Shown here in pieces: positions 51,415 through 64,000 of a stretch of 64,000 nt of DNA (its first letter is position 1; the number at the start of each line of letters is the position of its first letter). Source of the stretch: Microbotryum silenes-acaulis (taxonomy: Eukaryota > Basidiomycota > Microbotryomycetes > Microbotryales > Microbotryaceae); assembly GCA_003665825.1 (NCBI GenBank), contig QPFY01000013.1, positions 930,001 to 994,000 of the forward strand, read 5' to 3'. The position numbers were made by a program, and so were the translations under genes. A model generated the notes under the pieces. It searched no databases. It was not told the DNA's origin and saw nothing but the letters and a program-made list of their open reading frames with translations.

Positions 51415-53589
51415 ATGGGTCAAGCCGAATCGCAACCTTCCGAAAATCAAGACCCTTCTCTCCCCTCCCCCTCCCTCCCCACCTCGCGTTACGCGCCTCA
51501 GAACGCGACGATCGCCCAAGTCGGCCTCGCGTTCCACGTCTTGCGCGTTGCGGAGAGGTCACCGGCGGACGAGAGTGGGGTCGAACCGTTCTTTGATTTT
51601 GTGGTTGGGGTCAATGGGAGACCTTTGGTAAGATAGCTTCAACTGGAGGCCGGGTCCGGTGTTGGGGAGGGGGGTGTTTGATAGGGAACGGCGCAAAGTT
51701 GAACGTAATCGGTTGGTGGTCGAGCACGTGGAAGGCTGACTTACCCGAGTGGTACTTTGGGTCATGATGAACAGGGTGATGATATCGATCTATTAATGCG
51801 CATGTCGCAGCAATTTGAAGAACGTCAGATCTCGTTACAACTTTATAGTACCAAACGAAAGGAGCTAAGAGGTCAGTCGGCGCGACTAGGGGCCAGAAGA
51901 GGATCCTGTTTCCCGGTGGGGGCTGATCAACTGATTCGAGCACTTTACTGCTTTGTGAATGGTTCAAAAGATGTCCCCATCGTTCCTTCAAGAGCTTGGT
52001 CATCGAACTTGAACAGATCGGGTAGCAAGGGTGGCAACGCGGATGGGGAAGGTGGGGAAGGGGGGGCTTCATTGTTGGGCTTATCTTTGAGATTGTGTGA
52101 TCCGCAGCATGCTTTGGACCAGGTGAGATAAGAGAAAGGATGCTTGTCAGGGAGATCGTGTGTTGGGAGGAAGCTGATGTCCTTTTGCTGGGTCGGGTCG
52201 CTCTAGGTCTGGCATGTGTTGGAGATCCTCGAAGGTAGTCCGGCGCAGAGTGCTGGTCAGTCCGCGATAACCCCTGATTCAGGTCTGTGCTTAACAATTA
52301 CTGATGCGTGCTTTCCTCAGGTCTTGTCCCGTTCGGCGATTGGATCATCGCGTACTCGGGGGGGATCCTCCGAGGTGAAGGCGACTTTTATGATGTCGTC
52401 GAAGCGGTTAGTCTCCCCTTGTTTCATCCCGCTCAAGCAGAGCAGCGTCGCTGATTCTACCCCTCTCGGGACATCCCACCTCTAGCACGTCGACAAACCC
52501 CTCCGGCTCTTCGTCTACAACGCTGACTACGACGTCACGCGCGAAACGATCCTGATCCCCAATCGATCCTGGGGCGGCGAAGGTCTTCTCGGCTGCGGCG
52601 TAGGATACGGCCTCCTGCATCGGATCCCCAAACCACAAGATCACGCACGAGGAGGATCGACGAACGATGCGGTGGTGGGTGATGGGGACATGCCGACGAG
52701 TCATGGGATGGCCGGGATCGGATTACTCTCCTCTCCTCCGACACCTCAATCGACTATATCGACCTCACTCACGAGTCCGGGAGGGAGGAGCGCTCATCCC
52801 ATCTCGCCCATTCGTTATGCGCCTCCACCTCCTCGAGCCCAGGCGAACCCTGCGTTAATGAAGAGTATCTATCCCTCTTCCAATGGTGGCTTACAACACA
52901 CTCAATTGAACATGAGTGGTGGTGGAGGAGGGACGGCCCATCAACCACAGCACTCGGTCGCGTCGACGACGTATTCGGATCTTTCACCTCCTCCTTCGAC
53001 GACGAGGGGGAGGGAGACCCTCGTCGAGACGCCGACGATCCCCGTTCCGAAGGCTTTTGGGAGTGAGGAGGAGAGTGGGCTCGAGGATGGAGAGGACGAC
53101 GAGGAGGAGGATGCGGAAGGGGAGGACCAGGTTGAACGATACGATGAGAGGTATGGGTCGTATGCGACGGAAGGGGTACAGATTATCCCCATTTCGCATG
53201 AAGAGGATGAAGGCGAAGAGGAGGGGGATTTTGTCGTTCAAGCGAGGAGGACGTATGGCGCGGAGAGGCCAGAGGAGGAGGAACGTGAGCATGAGCTTGA
53301 GGAGGAGGAGGAGGATACAGGACCTGGGGATGGCGGAGGTCATTTCATGGCTAGGGCTTTGGCGGCAAGAGCGAATGCGGGGGGAGGGTTAAATGTCAGG
53401 ACGGATTGGTCGAACAGTGGGAGAGGGGGACAGGCTTGGAGGGCGGGTGCGAGAAATGAGCGGGGAGATGGAGGTGGCGATGAGGATGAGCAGGATCAAG
53501 GTCAGGGGCAGGCGTACCCGATCCCGCCGAGTCCGTGGAAACCCCCACCGAGCCCTGCGTTGAGGATGGAATCGACGAGTTATGTTTAG
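51415..53589 (+). CDS. GRH1: GRASP-family Golgi reassembly/stacking protein
   Basis: Exons 51415-51627, 51775-51871, 51971-52122, 52207-52255, 52321-52406 and 52486-53589 give 566 aa. The start MGQAES places Gly2 for N-myristoylation, as in metazoan GRASPs (yeast Grh1 is instead acetylated with a helix). Two PDZ-like GRASP domains follow: [33 protein letters not shown]; then [30 protein letters not shown], and [15 protein letters not shown] with the [18 protein letters not shown] block. The C-terminal half is disordered, with Pro/Ser-rich, Asp/Glu-rich and Gly-rich parts. It acts at the early Golgi and ER exit sites with a GRIP-like partner (Bug1 in yeast) in COPII tethering and unconventional secretion. 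Confidence 0.93.
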
Positions 53590-54051
53590 GTGTGCAAGTT
53601 CTCGGGCCTGTATTTCTGGAATGATCAGTTGATTTTCAGGGATCTTCATGGTCTTGATAAATCTCTTGGAAGTGTTCGCCGAGATGACCTGCTCCTCGCG
53701 CGTTCGGTCAAGGCTACGGATATGAGGAGATGCCACGATGAACATTCCAGACGAGCTGAGGAGATGGGATCTAGCCTACTGTCTGCCTCCAGTCTAAACC
53801 TCTTGTCTTGCTGTAGCCCGAAAAAGCTGCCTAGTTAAAAGCTCAACCGATCGATATGGGTTGATTACCCCGGAGGTGGCAGACAAGAACAGAGCTCTTG
53901 CCCCACCGGTCAATTAAATCGACCACCCGCGGCGCGGGCCACGAAACAAGACGAAACAGAAGCGGAGAGGGAGCATCCCTCGATCTCGACTCGGTCGCTC
54001 CCCCTTCCTTTCCGGACACTTTCGGAGCGAACTCCGACTACGACGACAAGC
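53590..54051. other. Intergenic, tandem genes
   Basis: 462 bases between the GRASP gene and the arrestin-like gene. Nothing was recognised beyond the expected 3' end and promoter. Confidence 0.45.
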
Positions 54052-56820
54052 ATGAGTATGCAACTGAGGTCGCATGCTCAGGACCTGGCGAGGGCCAGTG
54101 CGAGTTCGACGACGACTGACCAACAGCATCATCATCAACATGGGTTCTTGTCGTTGAAAGGCGCTTCGTTGACCCCGAACTCATCGCCGTCGGGCTCGAC
54201 CCCACATCTCAACGGAGCCACCGACGCCGGCGTTGCCAGTGGGACGACGGCCTCCTCCAACGTGGCGCAACCTGCTACCCCTTCCCCTTTCCCTGTCACG
54301 GCATTGACCGTTCCTACACCTCATGAGTCCGGTCTGACGATCGCGATCGAGGTCTACCCACCCACGGGGAACCGTACCCACCACGTGACGTCCGAAACGC
54401 TCAAAGGCATCGTGCGCATCAGTCGACCGCGCCTGCCCGTCACTACTGCGGGGGCGGGGATCGATGAAGAGGGCGGAGATGCGGCGGATTCTTCGGGGGT
54501 CCAAACGCCGAGAGCGCCGTTGGTGTCGTTGATCAAGAGTCTATCAATTAGGTTCTATACGGAGTCGAGGTCGTTGTATTGGAGTTTGGTCGATCCCAAC
54601 ATCGTCAAGTCGTCGAGTCATGGGAATGGATCTTCGGCCACAACGACGGCGATGGCTTCGTCGGAGAAGAATGCGACGTCCGAGACGGCGGCTGAACAGG
54701 AACTGCGCCAGAGTTTGCAAAAGGCGACGCTGGGACAAGGAACGAAACAACTCGTTAGCAATCCGCTTCAGAAAATCGTCTCGCCTGATGGCAAAACGTC
54801 GACGAAGAAGCCTGCTGAGTCGGACAAGAACTCTAAGAAGCCCAAGAAGAAGAGCTCGAGCACCGCCGAGGAGTGTCACTGGTCGCTGGATCACGAATGG
54901 GCCCGGGCAGTGTTTTCAGAGGTTTCGCTGGTCTCAAATGGTCGATTACAGCAACAAGCCATCGTTGATCCCGTCCTCTTGAATTCAGCTTTGGCGAATG
55001 GGGCCCCCAACAGTTCCTCGACAGGTTCTGTGCGCAAGTCCAAGAAGTCGAGGTCGAAAGGAGCGCCGTCGTTCCATCGCTTGCCCGCCCATTCGATCCC
55101 GTCCATTATTGACAACTCCGACGAACTTGTCTTACCCTTCCGCGTCATGTTACCCCTCGATGTTTCGTACGATGAATGGAACCGACACCGCGGCGCTTCG
55201 AGGTCACAGCATCGGGTTCCTCGGCCTGCGCCACCAACTTGCAGAGATGCGAGCGATGCGAGTGTCGAATGGGTATGCGAGGCCATTTGCGATCTCCGGT
55301 CGAGTAGTCTCACCAGTCCTTACTCGAGCGTACCCACGACACCCAAAAGAACTTCGATGGAGGCACTGGGTTCAATCACCTCCGTCTCTTTACCCGGCTC
55401 GGCAACCTTTGATACGAACGGAGTGACAAACCCGGACCACTTGAAGATGTCGCAATTCGATCCTCAACCTGACCAAGACTCGGACACCTCGTCCTTCGAA
55501 GAAGACGTCCTTAACCCAGTCATTGACACCCGAGGATTCCTCCTCTCCAAAGCCTCGCGCATCGTGCAACGCCAAGTTTACCCCGTCATGAACTCCGACG
55601 CGAGGTTGTTCAACCACGATCTAGGCGATGAGGTCATGCCTTCGATCGCGGAGAACGAGAGGAAGGCTTTGAGGCATCATGCGGGCAAGAGGATTGATGG
55701 GGAGGGGGATGCGAGGAGGGCAAGGTGGCTGAAGACGATTGAGATGAGGAGTAGGATGGGCGGGCTCTATGGCACGCTTAGTATCGAGGTGAGTTGGGAG
55801 GTGGGCTTGTGGTCTGGGGCCTTGCTGACCAGTCATCGTATGTCACTTGCATATTTACAGCTTGTTACACACAAACCCTTTTACCTACCACGCACGGTGA
55901 GTCCCCATCCTCTTTTTGATCGTCAGCCAACTGAATTGCTGGCCGAGCACTTTGCTTCCCACCGAACAGAATCTGCGCGGCTCGCTCAACCTCTTCATCA
56001 GCTACCAACAAGCGCGGACACGCTCCTTCTTTGGTAGCTCAGCGTTTGGGTCCAAAAATGATCTTCCAACGATCAAACATGTCAACCTGGCTGTCGATTA
56101 CTATTCGTGGACCAAAGGTACGTGGACCAACTCGTGATGCCTCTAAGGATTTGGAAACTCAACCTTTGATCGAACGGTTCTGCGCAGGTGGGAACGGAAA
56201 AGTTCGCAAAGAAGTCACACCATTACGGTGAGTTAGCTATCTTATATAGTTCAACCGTGTCAAGGCAAGCACTGACAAGGGCCTCTCCTCACGGTCCCTC
56301 CCACAGCCGTCTCAAAGTCCCCCTCGACCTTCCCCTCGCCTCCTGTCTCTCCAGCACCCTCGCCCGAGCCCCATCCAACGCCTCCACCGTCTCTTCCGCC
56401 TCCGCCTCCGCGTCAGCTCAAGAATCCGATTCCTCCCTATCCCAAATCCCCTCCACCCCCTCTCAGAACCGCTACAAGCTCCGCATCCCATTCGATCTCC
56501 GCAACGCGCAAGCGAACTTTTTTGAAAACGTTGCTGAACTGGTGCCGAGTTACAAGACGGCGAATGTCGAGAGGGAGTATACGATCTCGGTTAGTGTGAG
56601 GATCGATAAGGATGATGTGGATTATTATATTGGTCAGTCCGTTGGGCACAATTAACGACTGGACCAATTGTAAGTCGCTTGACTGACTTGGTTCTCTTCT
56701 CGTACGGCGGTCAATTTAGGGGTCGTGCCTTTCCAACTCACTTCGGGCGTCGCGCCTCTCAAGGAGGATGAGTTGGGTGGGATCGACGAAGGCACCGAAA
56801 AGGAAGAAGAGGAAGAATGA
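54052..56820 (+). CDS. Arrestin-like protein (LDB19/ART-type, tentative)
   Basis: Exons 54052-55788, 55861-55896 (36 nt), 55970-56117, 56188-56227 (40 nt), 56307-56632 and 56720-56820 give 795 aa. The conserved-looking parts are a beta-rich start (SGLTIAIEVYPPTG, SETLKGIVRISRPR, LIKSLSIRFYTESRSLYWSL) and later strands (HSIPSIIDNSDELVLPFRVM; LYGTLSIELVTHKPFYLPRT; GSLNLFISYQQ; YKLRIPFDLRNAQANFFENV; YTISVSVRIDKDDVDYYIGV). Beta-sandwich strands broken by Ser/Lys-rich inserts and a secreted-signal-free start fit alpha-arrestin ubiquitin-ligase adaptors that direct plasma-membrane transporters to endocytosis. No clear PPxY motif is seen, which weakens the assignment. All junctions keep frame. The tail ends in a run of Glu. 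Confidence 0.72.
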
Positions 56821-57205
56821 ATCAGGCGCAGGAACGTGAAGGGTATCTCGACGAAGGATAACGACGAAGTGTGTGTACGAATTAGCAAGGCTATGTTGCT
56901 TCTCTCGGTGTATCAGGTGTTCAACAGGTGGACTTCTAGCGGCGGGTTGTTCCTTTTATTAATGGAAAATTCAGAATGTTGTGGACGATGTTGGGTTTTG
57001 CGCTTTTGTCGAGATAGAAACTGAGGCTCTCACTCCGATCTCAGAGCACCCATCTGTCAAGTTCGTGTCCCTCTCAAGCCACGATCGAAAGCGGTAGATG
57101 CTAAAGTTCGATGCTTGGCATTTCATCCAAAGGGTTCACATTTCTGCGGGGTCTCATTATCATGCAAGAGGTGCGTCATTTGAATCGAGGTGTTTACTAT
57201 TCCCT
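56821..57205. other. Convergent 3' region
   Basis: 385 bases between the converging arrestin-like and exportin-T genes. No gene is supported; expected to hold both polyadenylation regions. Confidence 0.5.
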
Positions 57206-60200
57206 TCAGGCCTCGGCATTGTTGTTGTTGTTGGCGGCGACTTCCTGGCGCGCTTGCGCAAGGGCGCGACGCATCTTCCTAACCCATTCGCAGAGCGGTT
57301 TTTTGAGTGCTTTACCACTGTTATTTAGGGAAGAAGGGCGTCAGGAGCGCCCTACCCTAACCAACTCGATATTGATCCATCCAACCCCCCAGATGAGAAA
57401 GCACTACTCACTCGGTCGCGTTCGTGATCTCATTCAAGATCTCCTCCGCCGCGCCCTGGGGCCACCACCCATTCGTCGTCGGCAAATACTCTCCCATCAT
57501 GAACTGCGTGAACTCGTCACCTCTTTTGAGGTACAAGCCTTTCAATAAGCTCGCGATCTCACCCATCATTTGGAACGATTGGGCATCGAGGAGATCAAAG
57601 TTGGGTCGGAGGGGGACTTGGAAACAGATGGGGATCGCGGAGCTGTAGAGGAATGTTTCGAAGCCGGGGACAGGGGATTCTTCCATGACGAGAACGGCGG
57701 TATTGGGTTGACCGGAGGAGGCGTTCGTAGCTGGGACTGGGGGGGATACGACCCAGAGGGAGAGGAGTTTGTTGAGCACGATGAAGCCGAAACGTTGATC
57801 CGAAATCTGGGCGTTGTCGAGGGCGATGTAGTGCGTCACTGAGGAGAGAATCGACGAGAGGGAGGATTGGTTCTCTGTAGCAAGAGGAGGGTGTTTAGAG
57901 AGTCGCCTCTTCATGCAAACAATCGAATTGACTCACTCTCAGAGTAAAACACCTGCTGCAAATTCGACGACGTAATGGAGAGGATGAAGTTAAAGTACGC
58001 CCTCCTCAACGTCGCATGTTGAATCTCATCGTCCGTGCCCGTGATCGGTTGTTTGAGGAAATGGAAGACGCGATTGAAGACGGGCAACAAGAGCGTGTCC
58101 AACACTTCGAGGATCGAATTCTTGTACTTTGCGACCAAGAGACCGACGAAACTGAGCAACTCGGCCAGTTCGGGGAAGGTGATCTCACCGAGCAGGACGT
58201 CGATCAACGTTGGGATCAGGTGCAAGACTGCTGGTCCGGTCGTCGCGACAATACGATTGAAGGAGAAGCGTACGGCGTCACGGATGACGACGAAGGAGGA
58301 CATGGACTTGGCGGCCGCGAGCATCGACTCGGTCGCTTCCTTGAAGACCTCGACCCAAACGCCCGAGGTGGAACGAGCCATCGCCGCACTGATGTTTGCT
58401 GATGGGCCGGACGATCCAGGACTGCTACCACTCGGAGTGGCCGTAGGTGTGACCTTCAAGTTCGTCGCATCGGGGAAACCCTTGGCGACATTGCCAGTCG
58501 CCATGATGAGATGATGTGCCTTTAGCACGGACGCGTAATCAGCTGCACTCGAAGCCGTAGGTCGCACGTTCGCTTGCAACTCTGACAACAGCGGCGTGAG
58601 AACGGCTCGAAGGAGGGCTACCTGCTCGTCGGGCATCTGGTTGAGAATCCAGATGAGTGTTCCGATCGATTCAAGCAAGTAAAGCTGAGCATCGAAAAAG
58701 GTCGTTGTCGAAGCGGCCTTGACCAACCCTTCGACCGATGCATCTGACGCGTCCAACTCGGCATTGATCGTCAACAAGTCCTGTGACGGCCGGAAGAGAG
58801 TGAGTTATTGTACACAGCTCACACCTGACATCTCAAACGACTGCTCACCTGCATCCTCGACAAGATCTCCTGAATGACCTGTCCCGACACTCTCGTCTGA
58901 ACAATATGCTTCGCCTGATGGATAAACCTCAAAAACAGGTAAAACATTCTCGCCTGGATCGTCTCGTCCGCCTGGTGCAGTCCATGCTCATCCAAGAAGC
59001 TTGGCAAGATGCGACCGATGAACTCGGGGCAGAGCCTGAAGAAGTCGGAATAGCGGACGGTGATCTCAAAGAATTGGAGGGCGACGGAGGGGTGAGGGAA
59101 CTCGACAACATTGGCTCGGCATGCTCGGAGCAAGACTTCACCGAGGGTAGAGAGGGGGAAGGCGGTGTAGTCGACACGGTACTCGGCTTCTTTCTTGGCT
59201 CGATCGAGCTCACTTTGAGGCACGACGGAGAACGCCAAAGGACCGGTGACGAGGATGGCTTGCCCGAATCCGTATAGGAGGTACAGGCTCAACTCGAGTC
59301 GCTGCCAGGGTAGAGTCGCACCTTGTTCGAACGCTTCGATCGTCGACACGATCGTCGATTGGACGACCTCCGAGTAGAGCTGTGGGTCCAAAATGGCGAT
59401 CGCATCGCCGATCTGACGTAGGTTCTTGCGCAGGTCGAGGAACGCGAGCTCTTCATCATCCTCCTCTCCATCCTTCGAAAGCGTCCATTCGTCATCGGGC
59501 TTGTACTGCATCTTGACGATCGCAGCCTTGAGCAGAGCTGTCAGAAAGGCACTTCGTTCCGCGTCAAGCGGCACGTTTTGACTCCTTTTTTTGTCCTTCT
59601 TGTAGCGCGAGAGCAAGGTATGGGTGAAGGGCATGATGGCCATGGCAACCTGATCATTTTGGTCCGTCAGTAGCCGGAGCAGTAGAGGGAATATTGAGCT
59701 TGTCGATACTGATGCTGCTGACTTGGCCTCATTCGAAGCATTGTTCTGGATTAGAGTATCGCAATATGAGCTCACCCGAGAGTATACCCTCTCGAAGACG
59801 ACCCTTTCCGACTTACATCCTCACAGATCTTGCACAACTCGCACCCAACCCCATTCAGCAACTTGGCGAACTTTTCCGCAAAAGCATCCATCTCGTCGTC
59901 ACTCGGTGCGCCAGCCGCCGTCTTGCCGTTCGCAAGCTGCAAGATGCTCGCATCTCTCTCTTCCACCAAGCGACCGAGAACAGAAGCAATGTCGAGAACC
60001 GAGAGTAGAGCAAGCTTGTCCCCCGGTGGCATCCCTTTCGAGATGGTCTCGAGCAAAGCATCCGCGGCCGCTGTACGAATCGAGAGAGCTTCGGATGTCG
60101 AGGGCAAGTTGAGCGCTCGAAGGAGAAGTGCGATTGTCGAAGGGGTGACCATGAGGTTGATGTCGATCCACGAGACGTAGTCACCGACGACTCTCATCGC

Positions 60201-61426
60201 CATCTCGAGGATGTCTCTTGCTCGTTTGCCCTTGAGCCCGACAAGGTCGTCGAGGGTCGTCGAGGAGGAGGAAGGGGTCGAGATGCCACCGAGGGACTCG
60301 GAGATGATCTCCCAGATTGACGAAGCGATCGCAGGGGCGTCGTGTTCGCGCACGGCGTCTCGTAGCTCGGTGTCTTTAGCCAAACGATGCGGGAGCTTGT
60401 TGAGTCGCAACTGGGCATCCGAGATCTCGTCCGAAACGTCGTGTAGTAGGCGTAGGAGGAGGTCGGCCGTCAAGGGGTTGAGCGGAGGCGGGGTCGTCGG
60501 CGCGGGCTGGTGACTCGGCGAGTACAGGCGCAGCAGGTTGAGAAAGGTTGAGAAGAAGGACGAGAACTGCTGCGGATAGGTATGCACGAATAGAACGGTG
60601 ATGAGGTGGACCGAGGCGTTCTTGAGATCTGTGCGATGGTGAAGGAAGAGGGCAAAGTGGGGGGAACGAGCAGGTTCAGTCACTGGGCCCGAGGTGGACA
60701 GACGGAGACGAGTACTCACACGCGACACCATTCTCTGCTTTTCCGTAGGTGATGTACTCTTGCTGAAAGTAGTCGACGAGTGATTGCTGTACGAATGCAA
60801 GTGCCTCGGCGGAGAGATGCGGCAGACTGCACTCGAGGGGCGCGGGTCACGCGACGTCAGTTATGCAGCTGTTCTGCAGCTTCCGGGAGCGGACTCGTGC
60901 TCGTCGATGTCACGTTCGAGTGGAGCGGACGCAGCGGCGAGGTGGCGATACCCATGTTTCTTCCGGATGATTGAGGCCAAGACACGATGGCTAGCTAGCC
61001 CCTCTCGGTGGAGTGGGCGAGCGCGGTCGGGCAGGGTAGGGTGCGCTGCGAAGTGGGTGACGACAACCACCAGCGACCGAGCACCTCCTACACCCACCGG
61101 AGTAGCCCAACTCGAATACACCGGAATGAAACGAAACAAGCAGATGCACTGAACCACCAAGCAAAGTAAAAAAGGACTGACCTTTCCCCAACGACCTGCA
61201 CCCCAAACATCCTCGCATCGCCGTCCCACTTGTAGCCCGTCTGACCACCCGCACCATCATGACGTTCCAAAAACAAAGCCAAGCATGCCTGCCAAGTCTC
61301 TCCATGAGCCTCACGCACCCGTTGCAGGAACGTGTAGGCCTCTTGGCGTTGCGCCGGTGCTGAGGAGGGCGAGAGAGCGCACTGGCATGCCGAAGCGATC
61401 TGCGCTGACAACGACGACAGGTCCAT
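57206..61426 (-). CDS. LOS1: Exportin-T (tRNA export receptor)
   Basis: Seven exons (61426-61182, 60826-60720, 60628-59817, 59745-58849, 58780-57937, 57874-57412, 57317-57206) give 1159 aa, similar to Los1/Xpot. Helical HEAT-type repeats run throughout. Family blocks include SLVDYFQQEYITYG and LITVLFVHTYPQQFSSFF near the start, VVGDYVSWIDINLMVTPST, EKFAKLLNGVGCELC, FFRLCPEFIGRILPSFLDEH and SILEVLDTLLLPVFNRVF. The protein carries mature tRNA to the cytoplasm with Ran-GTP. An in-frame stop follows exon 6 at 57408, but splicing there (GTGAGT...CTAAATAACAG) adds a convincing basic helix (EWVRKMRRALAQARQE), so the spliced end is preferred. The start MDLSSLSAQ aligns with the family; the region upstream to 61589 is open but unsupported. 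Confidence 0.92.
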
Positions 61427-61867
61427 CGCCGCCCTGGTCACGAGAGCACAGACTGATCGAGCCTTAGAGATGGATTCGGCGTCCGAGTCGGAGTGACGAC
61501 AGGAGAAGAACAGGCAAGCCGAGACAGAGGTCGGACGAAGGCAGAGAGGCGACGGGCGAAAAGGAGCGATGCGCCAAGAGGAGCTTCACTCATTTTACTC
61601 GCGGCCGCGACGACGCCGCGCACGGACCCTCGGCAGGACTCGAAGAACAGAGGGCTCTCCTGATACAACTCCCGAGTGAACAATACAACTCTTCCCGTTA
61701 CTCGAAAATCAGTCCAGATCTTTCAGGAATTGCTTCCATGTACGACCAGCCCCCGCCTTTCCAAGAGTATACAATGAGCTCGGTACAATATCAGTCACAC
61801 ACACACTTGGCAATACAACACTTACACACACGACTTCCAATATGCACACCGCTCTTCATCCTCCCAC
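61427..61867. other. Intergenic, tandem genes
   Basis: 441 bases between the fungal transcription-factor gene stop and the exportin-T start, both on the minus strand. Two CA-rich patches (61795-61806 and 61822-61833) lie near the former, and a second in-frame-looking ATG at 61589 lies near the latter. Confidence 0.5.
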
Positions 61868-64000
61868 TCAAACCCAGGAAGAATCCAACGCACTCAACCT
61901 CGACCCTTCATCCAGCATCTGAGTAAGCTCGGTCCCGAACGTAGTCCACTGAGCAGGGTCCAAATGCGCTGCGCTTCCTCCGACATTGGTCGGCAACGTC
62001 GAGAGGTGCGTCGATGATGCGTCCATCTCATTCGATGAAAAGGCGTGGCTCATCAATGCGTCTGAAGAGAACGCAAGCGTATTCGGTGCAGTATTCGAAG
62101 TTGATGGTAAAGGCATAGCGAGGTATTGCGAGAAAAGGCCTAGATCCTCCTGCGCGGGCACGGCGGGTGGTTGAGCCTCGATCCCTTGTTGGGCGTTGTT
62201 GGCTGTGGAAACTTCGGTGCGTGCGGGTGGAGAATCCTCCATTCGCATCGTTTGCAGTCGCTCCTCAAGCGACGTGATGAGCTCGGCATTGTCGGGCCAG
62301 GACCATCCGATCATCTTTAGTCCCGCGAGGATCTGTTAAGGATACACAACATATGAGCAGCCAGCGCATAGCAAGCACCGAAAGACATCGCGTGAGCTCA
62401 CCGTTTGCAGATCCGAAATCCTATCTTCCCGGCTGATGCCATCCTCGTGCGCCAAATCAAGCAGCACGTCGGCCCAGATGTCAATCCGTTCGTGTTGTAT
62501 ATGGGTCAAGTACGCAAGACTGGCCGGTGTATCAACGCACGCCGCGACCCCCCTCGCGGCTCTCATGAGCGCACGTTGCGCATGTCCTTTGAGTACTTGC
62601 AAGCGATCACGCGTCCGTCGCTTCTCCGCCGTCATCGCCGTCACGTCCATGAGCGACAAGCGCCGTCGGAGTTCAATGCTCAGAGGAAGCACGAGCCCGG
62701 CCCATGCGAAGCGCAGCGTGTGGCTGCATAGCGTCATGATGTAGCGGCTCTTGGTCTCGGCGTCATGGGAATAGGCGCGGGCCCTCGTGGCCTCCGGTGT
62801 CAGGCTCAGCGGGATTAGGGCCAAAATGGAATGTTGGAGATGGTCCAGTAAGTCGAGTTGGGACAGGTAGTTTGCGACGAACACTTCGTCCAGTGGTCGA
62901 TTCCGCACCCAACCTGAAGAATTTGCGCGCGCTCAAGTGCGATCAGCAACGGGTAGAATGACGCCGACCACGCTTATCGAACCATTTATACTCACTACCT
63001 GCGACATGCTCGGAACACTCTCGAGCCATCTTTGCGACGTGGGACAAGTACGAATTCGTGAAGCCATAAAATGTGGGCATTGGGTCACGCCCAACTCCAT
63101 TTTTGATATGACGGAACATGAATTCGATCGAGAGAGGTGTCGGACTGAGAAGTAAGGCGTCGTTGTCCGCGTCGACGCTGAGGAGTACGGGAAGTGGCCG
63201 GCGGTGTCAGAAGAGTGCTCTACCAAGCACAAAGTCAATCCATGCTTGTGCTTACAAATGTGATCGCCGACCCATTCGAAGTGCTGATAAGGACTCTCGC
63301 ATCTGATGTGGAAATTCAAAATTAGTGCCTGGTCCTCTGCAGGACAAATTCGGCAGATCGAAGGGCGATCCAAAACGCAGCTCACCATCAGAGCCGACCA
63401 TCCAGGGTGTTTCATAAGACCTGTCACGCCCCCACCAATCGTATCTCGCTCGTCAAGCAACGTCCGCAGGTGCGTTACAAATGCGCTGACATAAGGCACT
63501 CCCTTCTTAGTGTCGGTGCGAGACTCGAGAATGTCGAGCAAATGACAGCTCGCCATCGTCTCCTCCGAGGCCTCGACCAGCGTGCCTCGTTCCCATGCCA
63601 ACTGCACCGCCTTGACTTGCATCTTTTCGCACACCGCATCGCGCCGAGCACCAAAGGCTTGTAGGTCTGGACGTTCCTTGAGGCTCTGCGATGTGAATGC
63701 CTCGAATGCCGGCGCTGGAGGTCCGTCGCCGAGGATGTACGGATGCGACGACAGTCGGGAAGTAAGCGCCATGATCGTATAAGCAAGGACTTCGGCCTGT
63801 GGCGGCAATGCAGAGAGCCTTCGTCCCGACTCTTCGAACGCGGACATAAGACGTGCTTGAGGAATCACAGAGAGCCAGGATTGGGGCAGCTCCTGCCAAA
63901 GTCCGAGGAGATGGGCCACAAGCTCGCCCGACAGCTGCATCTGAGCCAAGCGGGAATCGAGATCTTTGGTCGAGAAGCTCGGTAGTAACAAAACTTCTCT
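61868..64000 (-). CDS. Fungal Zn-cluster-type transcription factor, C-terminal part
   Basis: Five exons are visible (64000-63386, 63302-63256, 63177-62999, 62913-62402, 62332-61868), 605 codons, open at the right edge, so the 5' end is missing. It contains the helical fungal-specific regulatory domain: SWLSVIPQARLMSAFEESGR, a linker with WERGTLVEASEETMASCHLL, DADNDALLLSPTPLSIEFMF, FYGFTNSYLSHVAKMAREC and ILAGLKMIGWSWPDN near the end. The exon-2 acceptor was chosen because CAG then ATGCGAGAG keeps frame with the CACTAAT branch site 25 bases upstream; reading straight through gives less plausible sequence. Such proteins usually carry an N-terminal Zn2Cys6 cluster, which would lie outside the window. 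The end is Ser/Thr-rich, possibly an activation domain. Targets are unknown. Confidence 0.82.

Noticed and set aside
1..64000. CRISPR arrays, prokaryotic operons, riboswitches and rho-independent terminators
   Set aside because: No spaced repeat array or bacterial gene was seen; the window is spliced eukaryotic DNA.

Overview
The window looks like nuclear DNA from a basidiomycete fungus, probably a Pucciniomycotina / Microbotryomycetes-type yeast or smut relative. That placement is an inference from style and homologues, not from a marker gene. The evidence is GC-rich, gene-dense DNA, genes split by many 45-110 nt GT-AG introns with CTAAC/CTGAC-like branch sites, several exons under 45 nt, and fungal-only families such as RTT109, PHO88/SND3, a fungal-type Zn-cluster regulator domain and LSB/PIN3. 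Most proteins were rebuilt by joining exons by eye. Every proposed chain keeps the reading frame, except two that need a single-base correction or an alternative splice.

Layout. 1-8.8 kb: 5' part of a FAD oxidoreductase (-, cut by the left edge), an M28 glutamate-carboxypeptidase-like protein (-), the histone acetyltransferase RTT109 (-) and, divergently, GAL7 (+). 9.2-15.7 kb: a Myb plus C2H2 regulator (-), a 2.1 kb gap and a beta-lactamase-fold hydrolase (+). 16.1-21.7 kb: two related SANT-like proteins (+) flank a poorly resolved stretch that holds at least one small spliced gene (-). 22.0-27.1 kb: a PEX22-like membrane protein (-), an unknown probable mitochondrial protein (+) and a BZZ1-like F-BAR/C1/SH3 protein (-). 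28.2-35 kb: an 8-cysteine secreted peptide (+), PHO88 (-), an LSB/PIN3-type SH3 protein (+) and the ribonucleotide reductase small subunit (-) with MCB-like promoter motifs. 35.9-44.2 kb: an MFS anion symporter (-) whose upstream region abuts a decayed Ty1/copia element (+), then about 1.6 kb of repeat-bearing DNA without recognisable genes. 44.2-64 kb: UBA4 (-), a bZIP factor (+), an AIF/FSP1-like oxidoreductase (+), a GRASP protein (+), an arrestin-like protein (+), exportin-T (-) and a fungal transcription-factor domain protein (-, cut by the right edge).

Most genes are single-copy housekeeping functions with no shared pathway: membrane traffic and actin (GRASP, BZZ1, LSB/PIN3, arrestin-like, PHO88), tRNA biology (UBA4 thiolation, exportin-T export), S phase and chromatin (RNR2, RTT109). 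The accessory parts are the copia element, the SANT-like pair with the DNA between them, and the secreted peptide. No RNA genes, CRISPR arrays or bacterial-type operons were found.
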